A DNA stretch of 64,000 nt from Methylobacter sp. (GCA_024636505.1 JAGXGY010000023.1:1-64000), one strand, 5' to 3'; positions 53,075-62,184 are shown, counted from the first letter of the stretch. The notes: a model not told the origin generated them from the sequence alone. Made by a program: numbers and translations.

Positions 53075-53322
53075 GGATGTTCTTGATTAATCTTTCTTTC
53101 CGGTTTTAGACCTCGGCCTTCAGGCCATAACTATCTACACAAGTCATCATAGCCGGACGGGGCAACGCTCCTGCGTGGGAACGCATATGTAAGCATGATG
53201 ACATTCAGTATGGATTCCCACGCAGGAGCATGGGAACCAGACCCGCGACTCTTTAACTTGGGTAGATAGCTATGCCTTCAGGCGGGGAGGTAAGGCTGCT
53301 CTTGATCTGCTTTGTTTTCAGG
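53065..53322 (+). repeat. tandem hairpin repeats split by a miniature element
   Basis: GGGGAGGTAAGGATGTTCTT (53065) and GGGGAGGTAAGGCTGCTCTT (53284) begin two similar units. The hairpin between them (GACCTCGG-CCTTCAGGC-GGGGAGG) is interrupted by the element at 53126-53274. The pattern resembles IS200/IS605 end hairpins, as at 61241-61270 (GTAAAACCCC...GGGGGATGTAAG on the minus strand). The rest of the gap up to 53469 holds no gene. Confidence 0.55.
53126..53274. mobile_element. 149-bp miniature inverted-repeat element with 9-bp target duplication
   Basis: Terminal inverted repeats CATAACTATCTACACAAGT (53126-53144) and the complement of CATAGCTATCTACCCAAGT (53256-53274), 17 of 19 matching. 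It is flanked directly by CCTTCAGGC on both sides (53117-53125 and 53275-53283), a 9-bp target duplication. It has no ORF. Inside is a pair of GTTCCCACGC/GCAGGAGC palindromic repeats. It inserted into the loop of an IS605-like hairpin. A transposase acting in trans is needed; which one is unknown. Confidence 0.85.
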
Positions 53323-53469
53323 TATTCCGAATGCTGTTATCCACTTAGGAATGCGCACAAAATAACGTGAGCAAGTTGCCAATAGCGGGAGTGCAGGCTT
53401 GCGCTCCAGCTGAAAATTTACGCCGCGAGTTGTTCAAATTGTTTCATATTCATTCCTTAGCTATTGAAA

Positions 53470-53850
53470 TTAATCTTTACTGCCTAGCAAAGACTTTAGG
53501 TCTGCAAACGGATTGTGAGTAGAAAGCGGGGCGGTCGATTTGTCGGCTGCCGAACTGCCGAAGCGGGTTTCCTCGTATCTTGAATGCTCATTGTCATGGC
53601 AGTAAATACACAATAACTCCCAGTTACTGCCGTCGGATGGGTTGTCGTCGTGGTTATGGTTTTTATGATGCACCGTCAATTCGGTCAGGTTTTTATGATC
53701 GAATTCACGGGTGCAGCGACCGCATACCCACGGGTATAACTTGAGTGCTTGGCCGCGATAAGACTGTTCTCTGAGTTCCTGATTACGTCGTGCATCAGTG
53801 ACGATTTGATTCAGCTTATTTTTATCGGCTTGGTTTTTTCTGACGGTCAT
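53470..53850 (-). CDS. yajD: HNH nuclease, YajD family
   Basis: 126 residues from ATG 53850. CGRCTREF and CIYCHDNEH supply zinc cysteines, and LTVHHKNHNHDDNPSDGSNW the HNH core. Conserved in gammaproteobacteria as YajD; the target is unknown. The C-terminal tail (KSTAPLSTHNPFADLKSLLG) carries the NPFADL motif common in this family. The ORF from 53895 is an over-extension. Divergent from the dnaQ-like gene. Confidence 0.9.
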   Translation of the reverse strand: MTVRKNQADKNKLNQIVTDARRNQELREQSYRGQALKLYPWVCGRCTREFDHKNLTELTVHHKNHNHDDNPSDGSNWELLCIYCHDNEHSRYEETRFGSSAADKSTAPLSTHNPFADLKSLLGSKD

Positions 53851-53992
53851 AAAATATCTTCTGTAATAGTGGAAATTCGCGCTAGACTTATACAACTAAA
53901 TTTTAACAGAAAAACAGTAAAGAACAGAAACCGACCTTTGTCCGGACGAAGGTTAACAGCTGATTTTGAAAAATAAAACCTTAAGGTGGCGT

Positions 53993-54748
53993 GTGGACAA
54001 ACGAACATTTACCAATCGACTGATCGTTCTCGATACCGAAACGACCGGATTAAATCCGCAGGAAGGGCATAGAATTATTGAAATCGGCTGTGTGGAGTTG
54101 GTTAACCGTCGCTTAACGGGCAAGCGTTTTCATACCTATATCAATCCACAGCGGATTATTGATGACGGCGCCATTGAGGTTCATGGTATTACTAATCAGT
54201 TTTTAGAGGATAAACCCTGTTTTGCGGATATTGTTAAGGATTTTATTGCGTTTATTCAGCAGGGTGAGCTGGTTATTCATAATGCGCCGTTTGATGTCGG
54301 TTTTATTAATTATGAGTTTTCACGGCTGAAAAACCAGGCCGGAACGGTCGCCGATTACAGCGAAGTATTCGACACGCTGACCTATGCCAGAAAAAAACAT
54401 CCGGGACAGCGCAATAGTCTGGATGCATTGTGTAAGCGTTATGGTATCGATAACAGCCATCGGGATTTACATGGCGCCTTGCTGGATGCTGAAATTCTGG
54501 CCGATGTGTTTTTATTGATGACCGGCGGGCAGTCTTCGTTGCTGGATGAAGTGCAGGGAAAGGCTGATGGAATGACCACGCATAGCGCGGTTAAGTATTT
54601 GTCGACGGATCGTGCCGCCTTAAAAGTCATCGCTTGTACGGAACAGGAATTAAACGCCCATCAACAGCGCCTGGAGGCTATTGAAAAAGCCTCAGGCACT
54701 TGTCTCTGGAACGTAGGGGCGACCGGCGGGTCGCCCACAGAAATGTAG
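53993..54748 (+). CDS. dnaQ: DNA polymerase III epsilon-type 3'-5' exonuclease
   Basis: 251 residues. DEDDh exonuclease: LIVLDTETTGLNPQEGHRII (Exo I), 'LVIHNAPFDVGFINYEFSRL' (Exo II), and 'HRDLHGALLDAEILADVFLL' (Exo III with the catalytic His). It proofreads for the replicative polymerase. GTG 53993 behind AAGGTGG is preferred; TTG 53966 has no ribosome site. The GCGCGAAT palindrome follows the stop. Confidence 0.92.
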   Translation: MDKRTFTNRLIVLDTETTGLNPQEGHRIIEIGCVELVNRRLTGKRFHTYINPQRIIDDGAIEVHGITNQFLEDKPCFADIVKDFIAFIQQGELVIHNAPFDVGFINYEFSRLKNQAGTVADYSEVFDTLTYARKKHPGQRNSLDALCKRYGIDNSHRDLHGALLDAEILADVFLLMTGGQSSLLDEVQGKADGMTTHSAVKYLSTDRAALKVIACTEQELNAHQQRLEAIEKASGTCLWNVGATGGSPTEM

Positions 54749-54757
54749 GGTTAAAAA

Positions 54758-54775
54758 GCGCGAATAAATTCGCGC
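54758..54775. repeat. palindrome GCGCGAATAAATTCGCGC, second copy
   Basis: Same 18-base core as 2530-2553, here in the 42-base gap between the convergent dnaQ and DEAD-box genes, where it could serve as a terminator stem. Confidence 0.7.
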
Positions 54776-54790
54776 CCATAACGTTGCAGA

Positions 54791-56584
54791 TTACTCTTCA
54801 GATTTCGGCTTTGCCCGTCTGGAGGTTGAACCTACCCTTTTTTTGCTTTTGTCCGCTTTTTTAGCATCGTCGTCTTTCGCCGATTTTTTAGCGCCTTCAT
54901 CCATTTTGGATATGTTAAGTTGCTGGCCGACTACCCTGACTTTTTTCAATTCCTGAAATAATTCCTTTGGTATGCCTGCCGGTAACTCAACGGTGCTGTA
55001 GTCGTCCTGAATTCTAATGCGGGCGATATGGTCGCCGTCAATCCCCGTTTCATTGGCTATGGCACCCACAATATTGCCGGGTTTTACGCCGTGATTGTGG
55101 CCGACTTCAATACGGTAGGTTTCCATTTCAATATCAGCTCCGCCGAATGCACGTTTTGGTTTGCGTTCTTTTTGCGGTCTGTCGGATCTGTCGGATCGTG
55201 AAGATCTGTCATCCCTGGATGGCCGATCATCACGGCTATCTTTAGCTCTTTTAGGCAGATTTTGCATTAACAAAGGCGTGTCGCCTTGCACCAGTTTTGC
55301 CAGTGCGGCTGCTATTTCCAGCGCGGTAACATTGTGTTCTTGTTGGAATTGTTCGATCAGTTGATTGAAGAAGCTCAGTTCTTCGGCGGCCAGCGTATCG
55401 GAAATGTTCTGTTTAAAGCGGGCAATACGTTTGTTGTTAATGACCTCAGTTGAAGGCAAGCCCATTTCTTCAACTTTTTGCTTGGTCGCTCTTTCAATAT
55501 TGGCCAGCAGATTTCTTTCTCTGGGGGCAATAAACAAAATCGCGTCGCCGGTACGACCTGCGCGGCCTGTTCTGCCGATACGGTGAACATAAGATTCGGT
55601 ATCGTAAGGAACGTCATAGTTAACGACGTGAGTGATGCGGTCTACATCCAGCCCGCGTGCAGCAACGTCAGTGGCAATTAGAATATCCAGTTTGCCGTTT
55701 TTTAGATGGGCAATAGCCCGTTCACGCAAGGATTGAGACATGTCGCCGTTAATCGCAGCAGCCGAATAACCGCGCGCTTCCAGCTTTTCTGCCAGTTCAA
55801 CCGTTGCGGTTTTGGTTCTGACGAAAATAATCATGCCGTCAAAGGTTTCGGCTTCCAGAATGCGGGTTAGCGCGTCCAGTTTATGTACGCCGCTGACCAT
55901 CCAATAGCGTTGGCGGATGTTTTCAGCCGATGCAGTGGTCACCTTAATAGTGACATGTTCAGGCTCATTGAGGTATTGCTGAGCGATTTTACGGATAATC
56001 GAAGGCATAGTCGCAGAAAATAAGGCGATTTGTCTTTGTTTTGGAATTTGCTCAAGAATCCATTCCACATCATCAATAAAGCCCATGCGCAGCATTTCAT
56101 CGGCTTCGTCAAGTACCAGAAAGCTGAGCCCTTTCAGATTTAGCGTACCTTTGCGCATGTGATCCATCACCCGGCCCGGCGTACCGACAACCACATGAGC
56201 GCCGCGTTTTAACTGACGTAACTGGGTGCTGTAATCCTGTCCGCCGTAGATAGGCAGAACATGGAAACCTTTCAAATGCGAGGCATAACGTTGAAACGCT
56301 TCTGCCACCTGAATGGCCAGTTCGCGGGTTGGCGCCAGTACCAGCACTTGCGGGTCTTTTTGCTTCAGGTCGATGAGCGATAAAATCGGTAAGGCAAAAG
56401 CGGCGGTTTTGCCGGTTCCTGTTTGTGCTTGTCCCAGAACGTCTTTGCCTTGCAGTAGCAGTGGGATGGTTTGTGCTTGTATGGGTGAAGGTGTTTCATA
56501 ACCGACATCTTTCAGTGCCTTTAGCACCGGTTCAATCAGAGCTAAATCACTAAAAGAGGGTAATGTAGAAACATCATTGGACAT
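54791..56584 (-). CDS. deaD: DEAD-box RNA helicase DeaD/CsdA
   Basis: 597 residues. Q motif, AQTGTGKTAAFALP (Walker A), PTRELAIQV, TPGRVMDH, DEAD in 'VLDEADEML', SAT, and HRIGRTGRAGR. The C-terminal part has a charged Arg/Ser/Asp region (DSRDDRPSRDDRSSRSDRSD) and a DbpA-type RNA-binding fold (YRIEVGHNHGVKPGNIVGAI). It helps ribosome assembly and mRNA turnover in the cold. It stands alone; a promoter lies in the 450-base gap upstream. Confidence 0.95.
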   Translation of the reverse strand: MSNDVSTLPSFSDLALIEPVLKALKDVGYETPSPIQAQTIPLLLQGKDVLGQAQTGTGKTAAFALPILSLIDLKQKDPQVLVLAPTRELAIQVAEAFQRYASHLKGFHVLPIYGGQDYSTQLRQLKRGAHVVVGTPGRVMDHMRKGTLNLKGLSFLVLDEADEMLRMGFIDDVEWILEQIPKQRQIALFSATMPSIIRKIAQQYLNEPEHVTIKVTTASAENIRQRYWMVSGVHKLDALTRILEAETFDGMIIFVRTKTATVELAEKLEARGYSAAAINGDMSQSLRERAIAHLKNGKLDILIATDVAARGLDVDRITHVVNYDVPYDTESYVHRIGRTGRAGRTGDAILFIAPRERNLLANIERATKQKVEEMGLPSTEVINNKRIARFKQNISDTLAAEELSFFNQLIEQFQQEHNVTALEIAAALAKLVQGDTPLLMQNLPKRAKDSRDDRPSRDDRSSRSDRSDRPQKERKPKRAFGGADIEMETYRIEVGHNHGVKPGNIVGAIANETGIDGDHIARIRIQDDYSTVELPAGIPKELFQELKKVRVVGQQLNISKMDEGAKKSAKDDDAKKADKSKKRVGSTSRRAKPKSEE

Positions 56585-56715
56585 GGATTTACCTGTTGTA
56601 GATATAGAATGCGCGTAAGCGCGGGGGAATGTGTTTGTATATCAGGGCATTATAACCCACTATGTGAATATGTGTATAAAAATTAAGGCTACCAACCCAA
56701 GGCGGGACAATTTTA

Positions 56716-56746
56716 CAGATAACATCCCTTTTAGGGATGTTATCTG
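56716..56746. repeat. perfect inverted repeat with 14-base arms
   Basis: CAGATAACATCCCT-TTT-AGGGATGTTATCTG in the gap between deaD and the gene at 57036. No T run follows, so a terminator function is doubtful; a regulator site or a small dispersed repeat is equally likely. Confidence 0.7.
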
Positions 56747-57035
56747 TTCCATGGACAGGCCATTAGGTATTTATACTAATTGTAACCGTCAGTAAAGCGA
56801 GAAACAATCAACGCTAACGAAAGCAGCGCAATTGGAATGTTAGTCGTTATTATTTTTATAGGTGTGTCTCCCTACACTCGGTCTGGGGTGCAAAGGATGT
56901 TTTTAGACTACCCAAACCGGCTATAGTAGCCTAGTATTAAGTCGGTATTGCCATTCGGCTTCGTAGATTTGAGCGCAAATTATGACGATTGGAAGATTAT
57001 TTCAACATATAAAAAACAATTAGGAATGCAATACA

Positions 57036-57455
57036 ATGAAAAATAAAACAAAATATTCTCCGGTAATAGGATTTGCTTTACTGCTTGGCGTTGTCGGGCA
57101 GGCAATATTCCCCCCTGTCGCGATTGCTGCCCCTTTAGTCGATCAGGATCAATCGCTTGGCGGTTTGTCAGCACATGGTGTTGGAGCTGAAAGAAAACAT
57201 ATTGCCATGGTCGAGACGCAAGGCATTGATACGGTATTGGACATACCGTTACGTCTGGGAGGATTTGCGGCAACACTAATTGGCACAGGCCTTTTTATCG
57301 GCACAAGCCCTATTACCGGCTTGATGACGGCATTACATCCACATAATGCCATACTAAAAGCGGCGGATTTTCTGGTAGTCAGGCCGGGTAACTACACTTT
57401 TGTTAGGCCCAGTGGTGACTTTGATTTTGATTCACGATCTGACGATGAAAAATAA
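57036..57455 (+). CDS. exported protein of unknown function before the tad genes
   Basis: 139 residues with a signal peptide (FALLLGVVGQAIFPPVAIAA) and a second hydrophobic region in the middle (GFAATLIGTGLFIGTSPITG), then an acidic tail (DFDFDSRSDDEK). No family recognised. It lies 154 bases upstream of tadA on the same strand. The 5' region at 56861-56952 may be a structured leader. A role in the pilus is possible only from position. Confidence 0.6.
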   Translation: MKNKTKYSPVIGFALLLGVVGQAIFPPVAIAAPLVDQDQSLGGLSAHGVGAERKHIAMVETQGIDTVLDIPLRLGGFAATLIGTGLFIGTSPITGLMTALHPHNAILKAADFLVVRPGNYTFVRPSGDFDFDSRSDDEK

Positions 57456-57608
57456 CCAGCTTAGGCTATAGTTATAGTCGATGTCATTAACGTAGAGTGA
57501 CTTGTTTGTATTTAATTAATAGGCTTCAAAATTTAAATGCAAGTTATTCTTCAATAATCCGATTAAAATAAATCGCCTTAATGCAAGACAATTGATGAGA
57601 GCCTATCC

Positions 57609-59015
57609 ATGGAATTAAAAACAAGAATGCAAGGTTTTGGCTGGTCCAAAGCCGAAATAAATATGGATAATAAAGCGACTAAAACAGGCCAGCTCAATGA
57701 AAAACCGGATCAAGCTTTTGCGCCACTGTCACTAAAAATACTTTCCCCGGTGGAGTTGGCGCTTAAAGAGGCTATACATTCCAAGTTGCTTGATATTCTT
57801 GATTTGTCGTTGATCAGCGGCATAGAAGAGAAAGAAGCCAGAAAACAGATTCGGGCGGTTGTTCAAAAATTAATCGACGAAGAATCCCTGCCTTTAAATA
57901 CCCAGACCCGGCATCAAATCATTAAGGAAATTGAAGATGATGTACTGGGGCTTGGGCCTTTGGAAGCCTTGTTGTACGACCCGACCATTGCCGATATTCT
58001 GGTTAACGGCTACAAAAGAATATATGTCGAACGTTTCGGCAAGCTGGAATTAACCCCGGTCAGATTTAACGACAACAATCATCTGATGAAAATTATCGAC
58101 CGGATTGTGTCAAAGATTGGCCGCCGGATTGATGAATCATCGCCGATGGTAGATGCCAGATTACAGGACGGTTCGCGGGTAAACGCCATTATTCCTCCGT
58201 TAGCGCTGGACGGTCCTTCCCTGTCGATTAGACGCTTTGCCGTCGATAAAATGGCGCTGGATGATCTGGTAGTCAGGGGGGCCCTAACCGATTACATGGC
58301 GGAGTTTCTCAAAAACACGACCAAGGCCAAACTGAATATACTGATTTCGGGGGGGACAGGCTCGGGTAAAACCACGATGTTGAACGCCATCTCAAATTTC
58401 ATTCCCAGCAATGAAAGAGTCATCACCCTGGAAGATTCCGCCGAGTTACAGCTACAGCTGCCCCATGTTTTACGCCTGGAAACCCGACTGGCAAATGTTG
58501 AAGGCAAGGGCGAAGTCACCTTGCGCGATTTGGTGCGTAACAGCCTGAGAATGCGACCGGATCGTATCGTGATCGGCGAAGTCAGAAGCGGCGAGGCCTT
58601 CGATATGCTGCAGGCGATGAATACCGGACATGAAGGCTCACTGACCACCGTCCATGCCAATAATCCCAGAGATGCGCTGGCGCGTCTGGAGAATATGGTT
58701 TCCATGGCGGGACTGGATATGCCGGCTAAGGCGATTAGAAAACAGATAGTCTCGGCCATTCACATTATTATTCAACTGAGCCGACTCGAAGATGGCAGCA
58801 GGCGGATCGTCAGCATCCAGGAAGTCGACGGCATGGAAGGCGACGTGATTACCTTAACTGAAATCTTTAAATACCACAGACGCGGCATAGACGAAAAAGG
58901 CGTTGTCCTGGGGCAATATTGTTCAACAGGACTGATTCCCAAATGCATGGCCAATTTCAAACAACGAGGGCTCAACGCAGATCTGGCCATTTTTACCCAT
59001 AATCTCAGTGAATAA
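57609..59015 (+). CDS. tadA: Tad pilus assembly ATPase TadA/CpaF
   Basis: 468 residues. Secretion ATPase of the CpaF type: ISGGTGSGKTTMLNAISNFI (Walker A, near residue 243), 'VITLEDSAELQL' (Asp box), 'IVIGEVRSGEAFDMLQAMNT' (Walker B) and 'GHEGSLTTVHANNPRDALAR' (His box). It powers Flp pilus assembly at the inner membrane. tadB follows after 12 bases, then tadC and tadD. Confidence 0.96.
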   Translation: MELKTRMQGFGWSKAEINMDNKATKTGQLNEKPDQAFAPLSLKILSPVELALKEAIHSKLLDILDLSLISGIEEKEARKQIRAVVQKLIDEESLPLNTQTRHQIIKEIEDDVLGLGPLEALLYDPTIADILVNGYKRIYVERFGKLELTPVRFNDNNHLMKIIDRIVSKIGRRIDESSPMVDARLQDGSRVNAIIPPLALDGPSLSIRRFAVDKMALDDLVVRGALTDYMAEFLKNTTKAKLNILISGGTGSGKTTMLNAISNFIPSNERVITLEDSAELQLQLPHVLRLETRLANVEGKGEVTLRDLVRNSLRMRPDRIVIGEVRSGEAFDMLQAMNTGHEGSLTTVHANNPRDALARLENMVSMAGLDMPAKAIRKQIVSAIHIIIQLSRLEDGSRRIVSIQEVDGMEGDVITLTEIFKYHRRGIDEKGVVLGQYCSTGLIPKCMANFKQRGLNADLAIFTHNLSE

Positions 59016-59027
59016 CAGGAGAACGAT

Positions 59028-60002
59028 ATGACCAGTGATATGGTGACACTATTTGTTGGCTTAGTCTTTTTAACAGTCTTGGTGGCCTCGCAAATTCTGG
59101 TGTTGCCGACCTTGGGAACCAGTCGGGCAGACAGCCGTAAACTGAAACAACGGCTGGAAGGTGTGATTCTGGCGCATGGCGATTCTGACGCCTCGATTAT
59201 CAAAGCAAAATATCTTAAACGCTTGGGGCCTGTTGAACGCAGCCTTGAGCGTTTTCCCGGTATGGGCGCATTAAAAACATTGCTGGACCAGTCCGGAAAA
59301 CAGCAAATGGCTTATCGCTTTGCCTTAATGTTATTACTGTTGGCCGCCGGTATCGCGTCAATAGTGTGGCTGTACTCGCATCAGCCGATATTCACTCTGG
59401 GTGCGTTCATTTTTGCCGCCGCCTTACCGATCGTCTGGCTAAAAAAACAAAGAACCAAACGCCTGGACAAGTTTGAAGAGCAACTGCCCGAAGCCTTGCA
59501 AATGATGTCCAGAGCCTTGCGCACCGGCTATCCGTTTGTCGAATGCATGAAAATAGTCTCCACCGAAATGAGCGAACCTATCAGTCAGGAATTTGGCATG
59601 ACCTATGAGGAAATCAATTACGGCCGCGATATTGAAGTGGCGTTTGCGTTGATGATAGAGCGGGTACCCAGCCTCAGTTTAATCGCGATGAGCACCGCAA
59701 TTATTATCCAGCGGGAAACCGGCGGCAATCTTGCCGAGGTGCTGTTAAAAATCAGCGCGGTACTCAGCGGGCGTTTTAAATTGCAACGCCGCATCAAAAC
59801 ACTGTCGGCAGACGGCATATTCTCGGCCTGGATTTTGCTGTTATTGCCAATGGCTTTATTTGCCATATTGAACCTGATGGGGCCGGATTACTTTAAGCCG
59901 GTCTATGATTCGCCCGATAGAATGATGTATCTCTATGTCTTTATGGGCCTGGAGTTGGTCGCCGCTTTCTGGATACGGCTGATTATTACTATTGACGCCT
60001 GA
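59028..60002 (+). CDS. tadB: Tad pilus inner-membrane platform protein TadB
   Basis: 324 residues with N-terminal and C-terminal membrane helices and a T2SSF cytoplasmic domain (LPEALQMMSRALRTGYPFVE, ERVPSLSLIAMSTAIIIQRE, GGNLAEVLLKIS). With TadC it forms the membrane platform on which TadA acts. Confidence 0.94.
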   Translation: MTSDMVTLFVGLVFLTVLVASQILVLPTLGTSRADSRKLKQRLEGVILAHGDSDASIIKAKYLKRLGPVERSLERFPGMGALKTLLDQSGKQQMAYRFALMLLLLAAGIASIVWLYSHQPIFTLGAFIFAAALPIVWLKKQRTKRLDKFEEQLPEALQMMSRALRTGYPFVECMKIVSTEMSEPISQEFGMTYEEINYGRDIEVAFALMIERVPSLSLIAMSTAIIIQRETGGNLAEVLLKISAVLSGRFKLQRRIKTLSADGIFSAWILLLLPMALFAILNLMGPDYFKPVYDSPDRMMYLYVFMGLELVAAFWIRLIITIDA

Positions 60003-60012
60003 GGTAACGTGA

Positions 60013-60957
60013 ATGGACTTTTTGATGCAATTGTTGACAGGGCTGATGGCTAGTCAGTGGGGCGTAGTGTTGATGGTGTCCGGCGCCGTTTTTATTTTTG
60101 CGTTGGCGCTGATGTCGTTATTCGATGATTTTTTTAATCCGGTACGCTCCCGTTTTAAGCGGGAAATCAATGCCGATGCAATGTCGACAACCGATACCAA
60201 CGATTTATCGGACAAGCTCCGTAAATATAATAATCTGTTCACGCCTTCCGATAAATCATTATTGCAAAGAACCACCATGCGCCTTCATTATGGCGGTTTT
60301 CATGCTAGGAACAGTTTATTGCATTATTATGCGATACGCATGCTGTTAATGATTTCATTGCCCTTGTTAGCGCTGATAGTCACGGGATTTATTCCGGGCA
60401 TAAAGACTATGATCATCGGTCAATCCCTATTAGTCGCGCTCGCAGTCGGTTATATGGCGCCCAGTTTTATATTGGATAGAATCATTGTCAACAGACAGAA
60501 AACCATTCGCCGGGCTTTTCCCGATGCGCTTGATTTACTGGTGGTCTGTTCCGAGGCGGGCTTAAGCCTGGATGCGGCGATACAAAAAGTCACCACCGAA
60601 CTCAGCATCAGCCAGCCGGTATTGGCTGACGAACTGGATATTGTGATTGACGAGACCCGTGCCGGTATTGATCGGCATAAAGCCTTGCAAAGACTGGTTG
60701 ACAGAACCGGGGTGGAAGACGTCAAAGGCTTGGTGTCCGCGCTGTCGCAAAGTATGCGTTTTGGCACCAGTATTGTCGAGACCCTCAAGGTCTATTCCGA
60801 AGAACTCAGGGACAAAAGAACCCAGGCCGCCGAAGCCGTGGCCGCAAAAATCGGCACCAAGCTGATCTTCCCCTTGGCGGTTTGTTTATTGCCGGCGTTT
60901 TTGCTGGTCGTGATGGCGCCAGCCCTGATTATATTTAAAAAAATGGGCTCTATGTGA
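60013..60957 (+). CDS. tadC: Tad pilus inner-membrane platform protein TadC
   Basis: 314 residues, T2SSF type: 'FPDALDLLVVCSEAGLSLDA', 'MRFGTSIVETLKVYSEELRD' and a final hydrophobic pair of helices (LIFPLAVCLLPAFLLVVMAP). It pairs with TadB. A cluster of repeats begins directly after its stop. Confidence 0.94.
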   Translation: MDFLMQLLTGLMASQWGVVLMVSGAVFIFALALMSLFDDFFNPVRSRFKREINADAMSTTDTNDLSDKLRKYNNLFTPSDKSLLQRTTMRLHYGGFHARNSLLHYYAIRMLLMISLPLLALIVTGFIPGIKTMIIGQSLLVALAVGYMAPSFILDRIIVNRQKTIRRAFPDALDLLVVCSEAGLSLDAAIQKVTTELSISQPVLADELDIVIDETRAGIDRHKALQRLVDRTGVEDVKGLVSALSQSMRFGTSIVETLKVYSEELRDKRTQAAEAVAAKIGTKLIFPLAVCLLPAFLLVVMAPALIIFKKMGSM

Positions 60958-60997
60958 AAGGCAAAATAGTAGGAGCAGGCCATGCCCGCGACTTTTC

Positions 60998-61022
60998 TCG
61001 TTCCCACGCTCCTGCGTGGGAA
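60998..61022. repeat. CTCGTTCCCACGCTCCTGCG-type palindromic repeat
   Basis: TTCCCACGC-TCCT-GCGTGGGAA, one of several copies of a dispersed palindrome also seen at 53167-53236, 62193-62217, 62354-62373, 62483-62507 and 62633-62654. These REP-like units crowd the tad region. Confidence 0.75.
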
Positions 61023-61070
61023 TGAGGTGACATTTAATAACTTGAGCATTATAAAAATGAATAAAGTGAA

Positions 61071-61270
61071 TTACCCCGACCTAAAGGAAGGAGCTTCCAG
61101 CTTCAACAGGGCGATGCTCGGCATAATGCGGAGTCTAAAGTCCCTTCGACTGGCAGTACCGGATATTCCCTCCGGCAGGCTGAATTATCAGCACGGAAAA
61201 AATCGTACACGGATGCAAAGGCAAAATCAAGAGCATTCTTACATCCCCCACCTGAAGGAAGGGGTTTTAC
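61071..61270 (-). repeat. IS200/IS605-like miniature element upstream of tadD
   Basis: On the minus strand the 200 bases open with GTAAAACCCCTTCCTTCAGG and close with CTTCCTTTAGGTCGGGGTAA, two hairpins of the IS200/IS605 end type. Between them is a stretch reading like the C-terminal tail of a TnpB gene ('VLPVEGTLDSALCRASPC' then stop). No transposase domain remains, so it looks like an internally deleted element. The tadD ORF of the track runs through it in the other direction. Confidence 0.5.
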
Positions 61271-62184
61271 GAACAAAATGGATAAAAAAACCAACCAAAA
61301 ATATTTTTTGGGTTATTTCAAGTCTGATGCTGCTGACCGCCTGCAATCCCGGCAACATTAAACAAGCGGAAAACCGCAGCCATCAGGAAACCGAAGATAT
61401 CTTGCAAAGCGCGGGGCTTAACGTAACGTCGGTCGATGAAGCGATAGTCAAAGCGGAAAAAGCCCTCCAAAGCGGCAAAACGGACCTGGCGCAGCTCTAT
61501 TATATAAAAGCCTATAACCTGGAACCGGATAATGTTCAGGTTTTGCAAAAAATGGCCGACTTATATATCGGGCTGAAAAAATATGATCTGGCGGAAGTTA
61601 GTTTTAAATTGATAGTCAAGCAGCAGCCGGATGACGTAAACACCGCAGAACAATACGGACTGTTGTTGATCAAGCGGGGAAAATACCCGGACGCAGCAGA
61701 AAATCTCAATCGGGTTATCGCCAAACGGCAAAGCTGGCGCGCTTATAACGGCTTGGGCATTATCGCCAATTTGCAGGGCGAGCCGCTGAAAGCCGAGACT
61801 CTGTTTAAAAAGGCCGACAACATCCTGCCCAATTCACCCGAATTGCTCAATAATATCGGCTTTGCGCTGTATTCAGCCGACAAACTGGATGAAGCTGCAT
61901 CCTATTATAGTAAAGCCCTGCAAATCAATCCCGGTTTTAAAAAGGCAATCTATAACTACGGCTTGCTGCAGGCGCGCTTGAAACACTATGAACAAGCTTA
62001 TACCGCCTTTGCTAAAGTCGCATCACCGGCCGAAGCCCATAATAATATCGGTTATATTGCGATGATGAATGGCGATTACCCCGAGGCGAACAATTATCTG
62101 CAGGAGGCCATAAAGTTATCGCCCCGGTTTTATAAAAAAGCCAATGATAATTTGGCCCGGCTGGAAATGCTGGAAAAACAGTAA
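61213..62184 (+). CDS. tadD: Tad pilus TPR lipoprotein TadD
   Basis: About 320 residues. Lipobox SSLMLLTACNPG, then six or so TPR repeats (LAQLYYIKAYNLEPDNVQVL, NSPELLNNIGFALYSADKLD, KKAIYNYGLLQARLKHYEQA). TadD is an outer-membrane assembly factor for Flp pili. The start is doubtful: the in-frame ATG at 61213 lies in an IS605-like repeat, and no ATG falls between it and the lipobox except inside the signal. The native start may have been displaced. The last 97 bases, with 42 bases beyond the stop, are duplicated at 62378-62516. Confidence 0.8.
   Translation: MQRQNQEHSYIPHLKEGVLRTKWIKKPTKNIFWVISSLMLLTACNPGNIKQAENRSHQETEDILQSAGLNVTSVDEAIVKAEKALQSGKTDLAQLYYIKAYNLEPDNVQVLQKMADLYIGLKKYDLAEVSFKLIVKQQPDDVNTAEQYGLLLIKRGKYPDAAENLNRVIAKRQSWRAYNGLGIIANLQGEPLKAETLFKKADNILPNSPELLNNIGFALYSADKLDEAASYYSKALQINPGFKKAIYNYGLLQARLKHYEQAYTAFAKVASPAEAHNNIGYIAMMNGDYPEANNYLQEAIKLSPRFYKKANDNLARLEMLEKQ

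Noticed and set aside
60982-61212. Upstream part of the tadD track ORF
   Set aside because: Lies in palindromic and IS605-like repeats; not protein-like.
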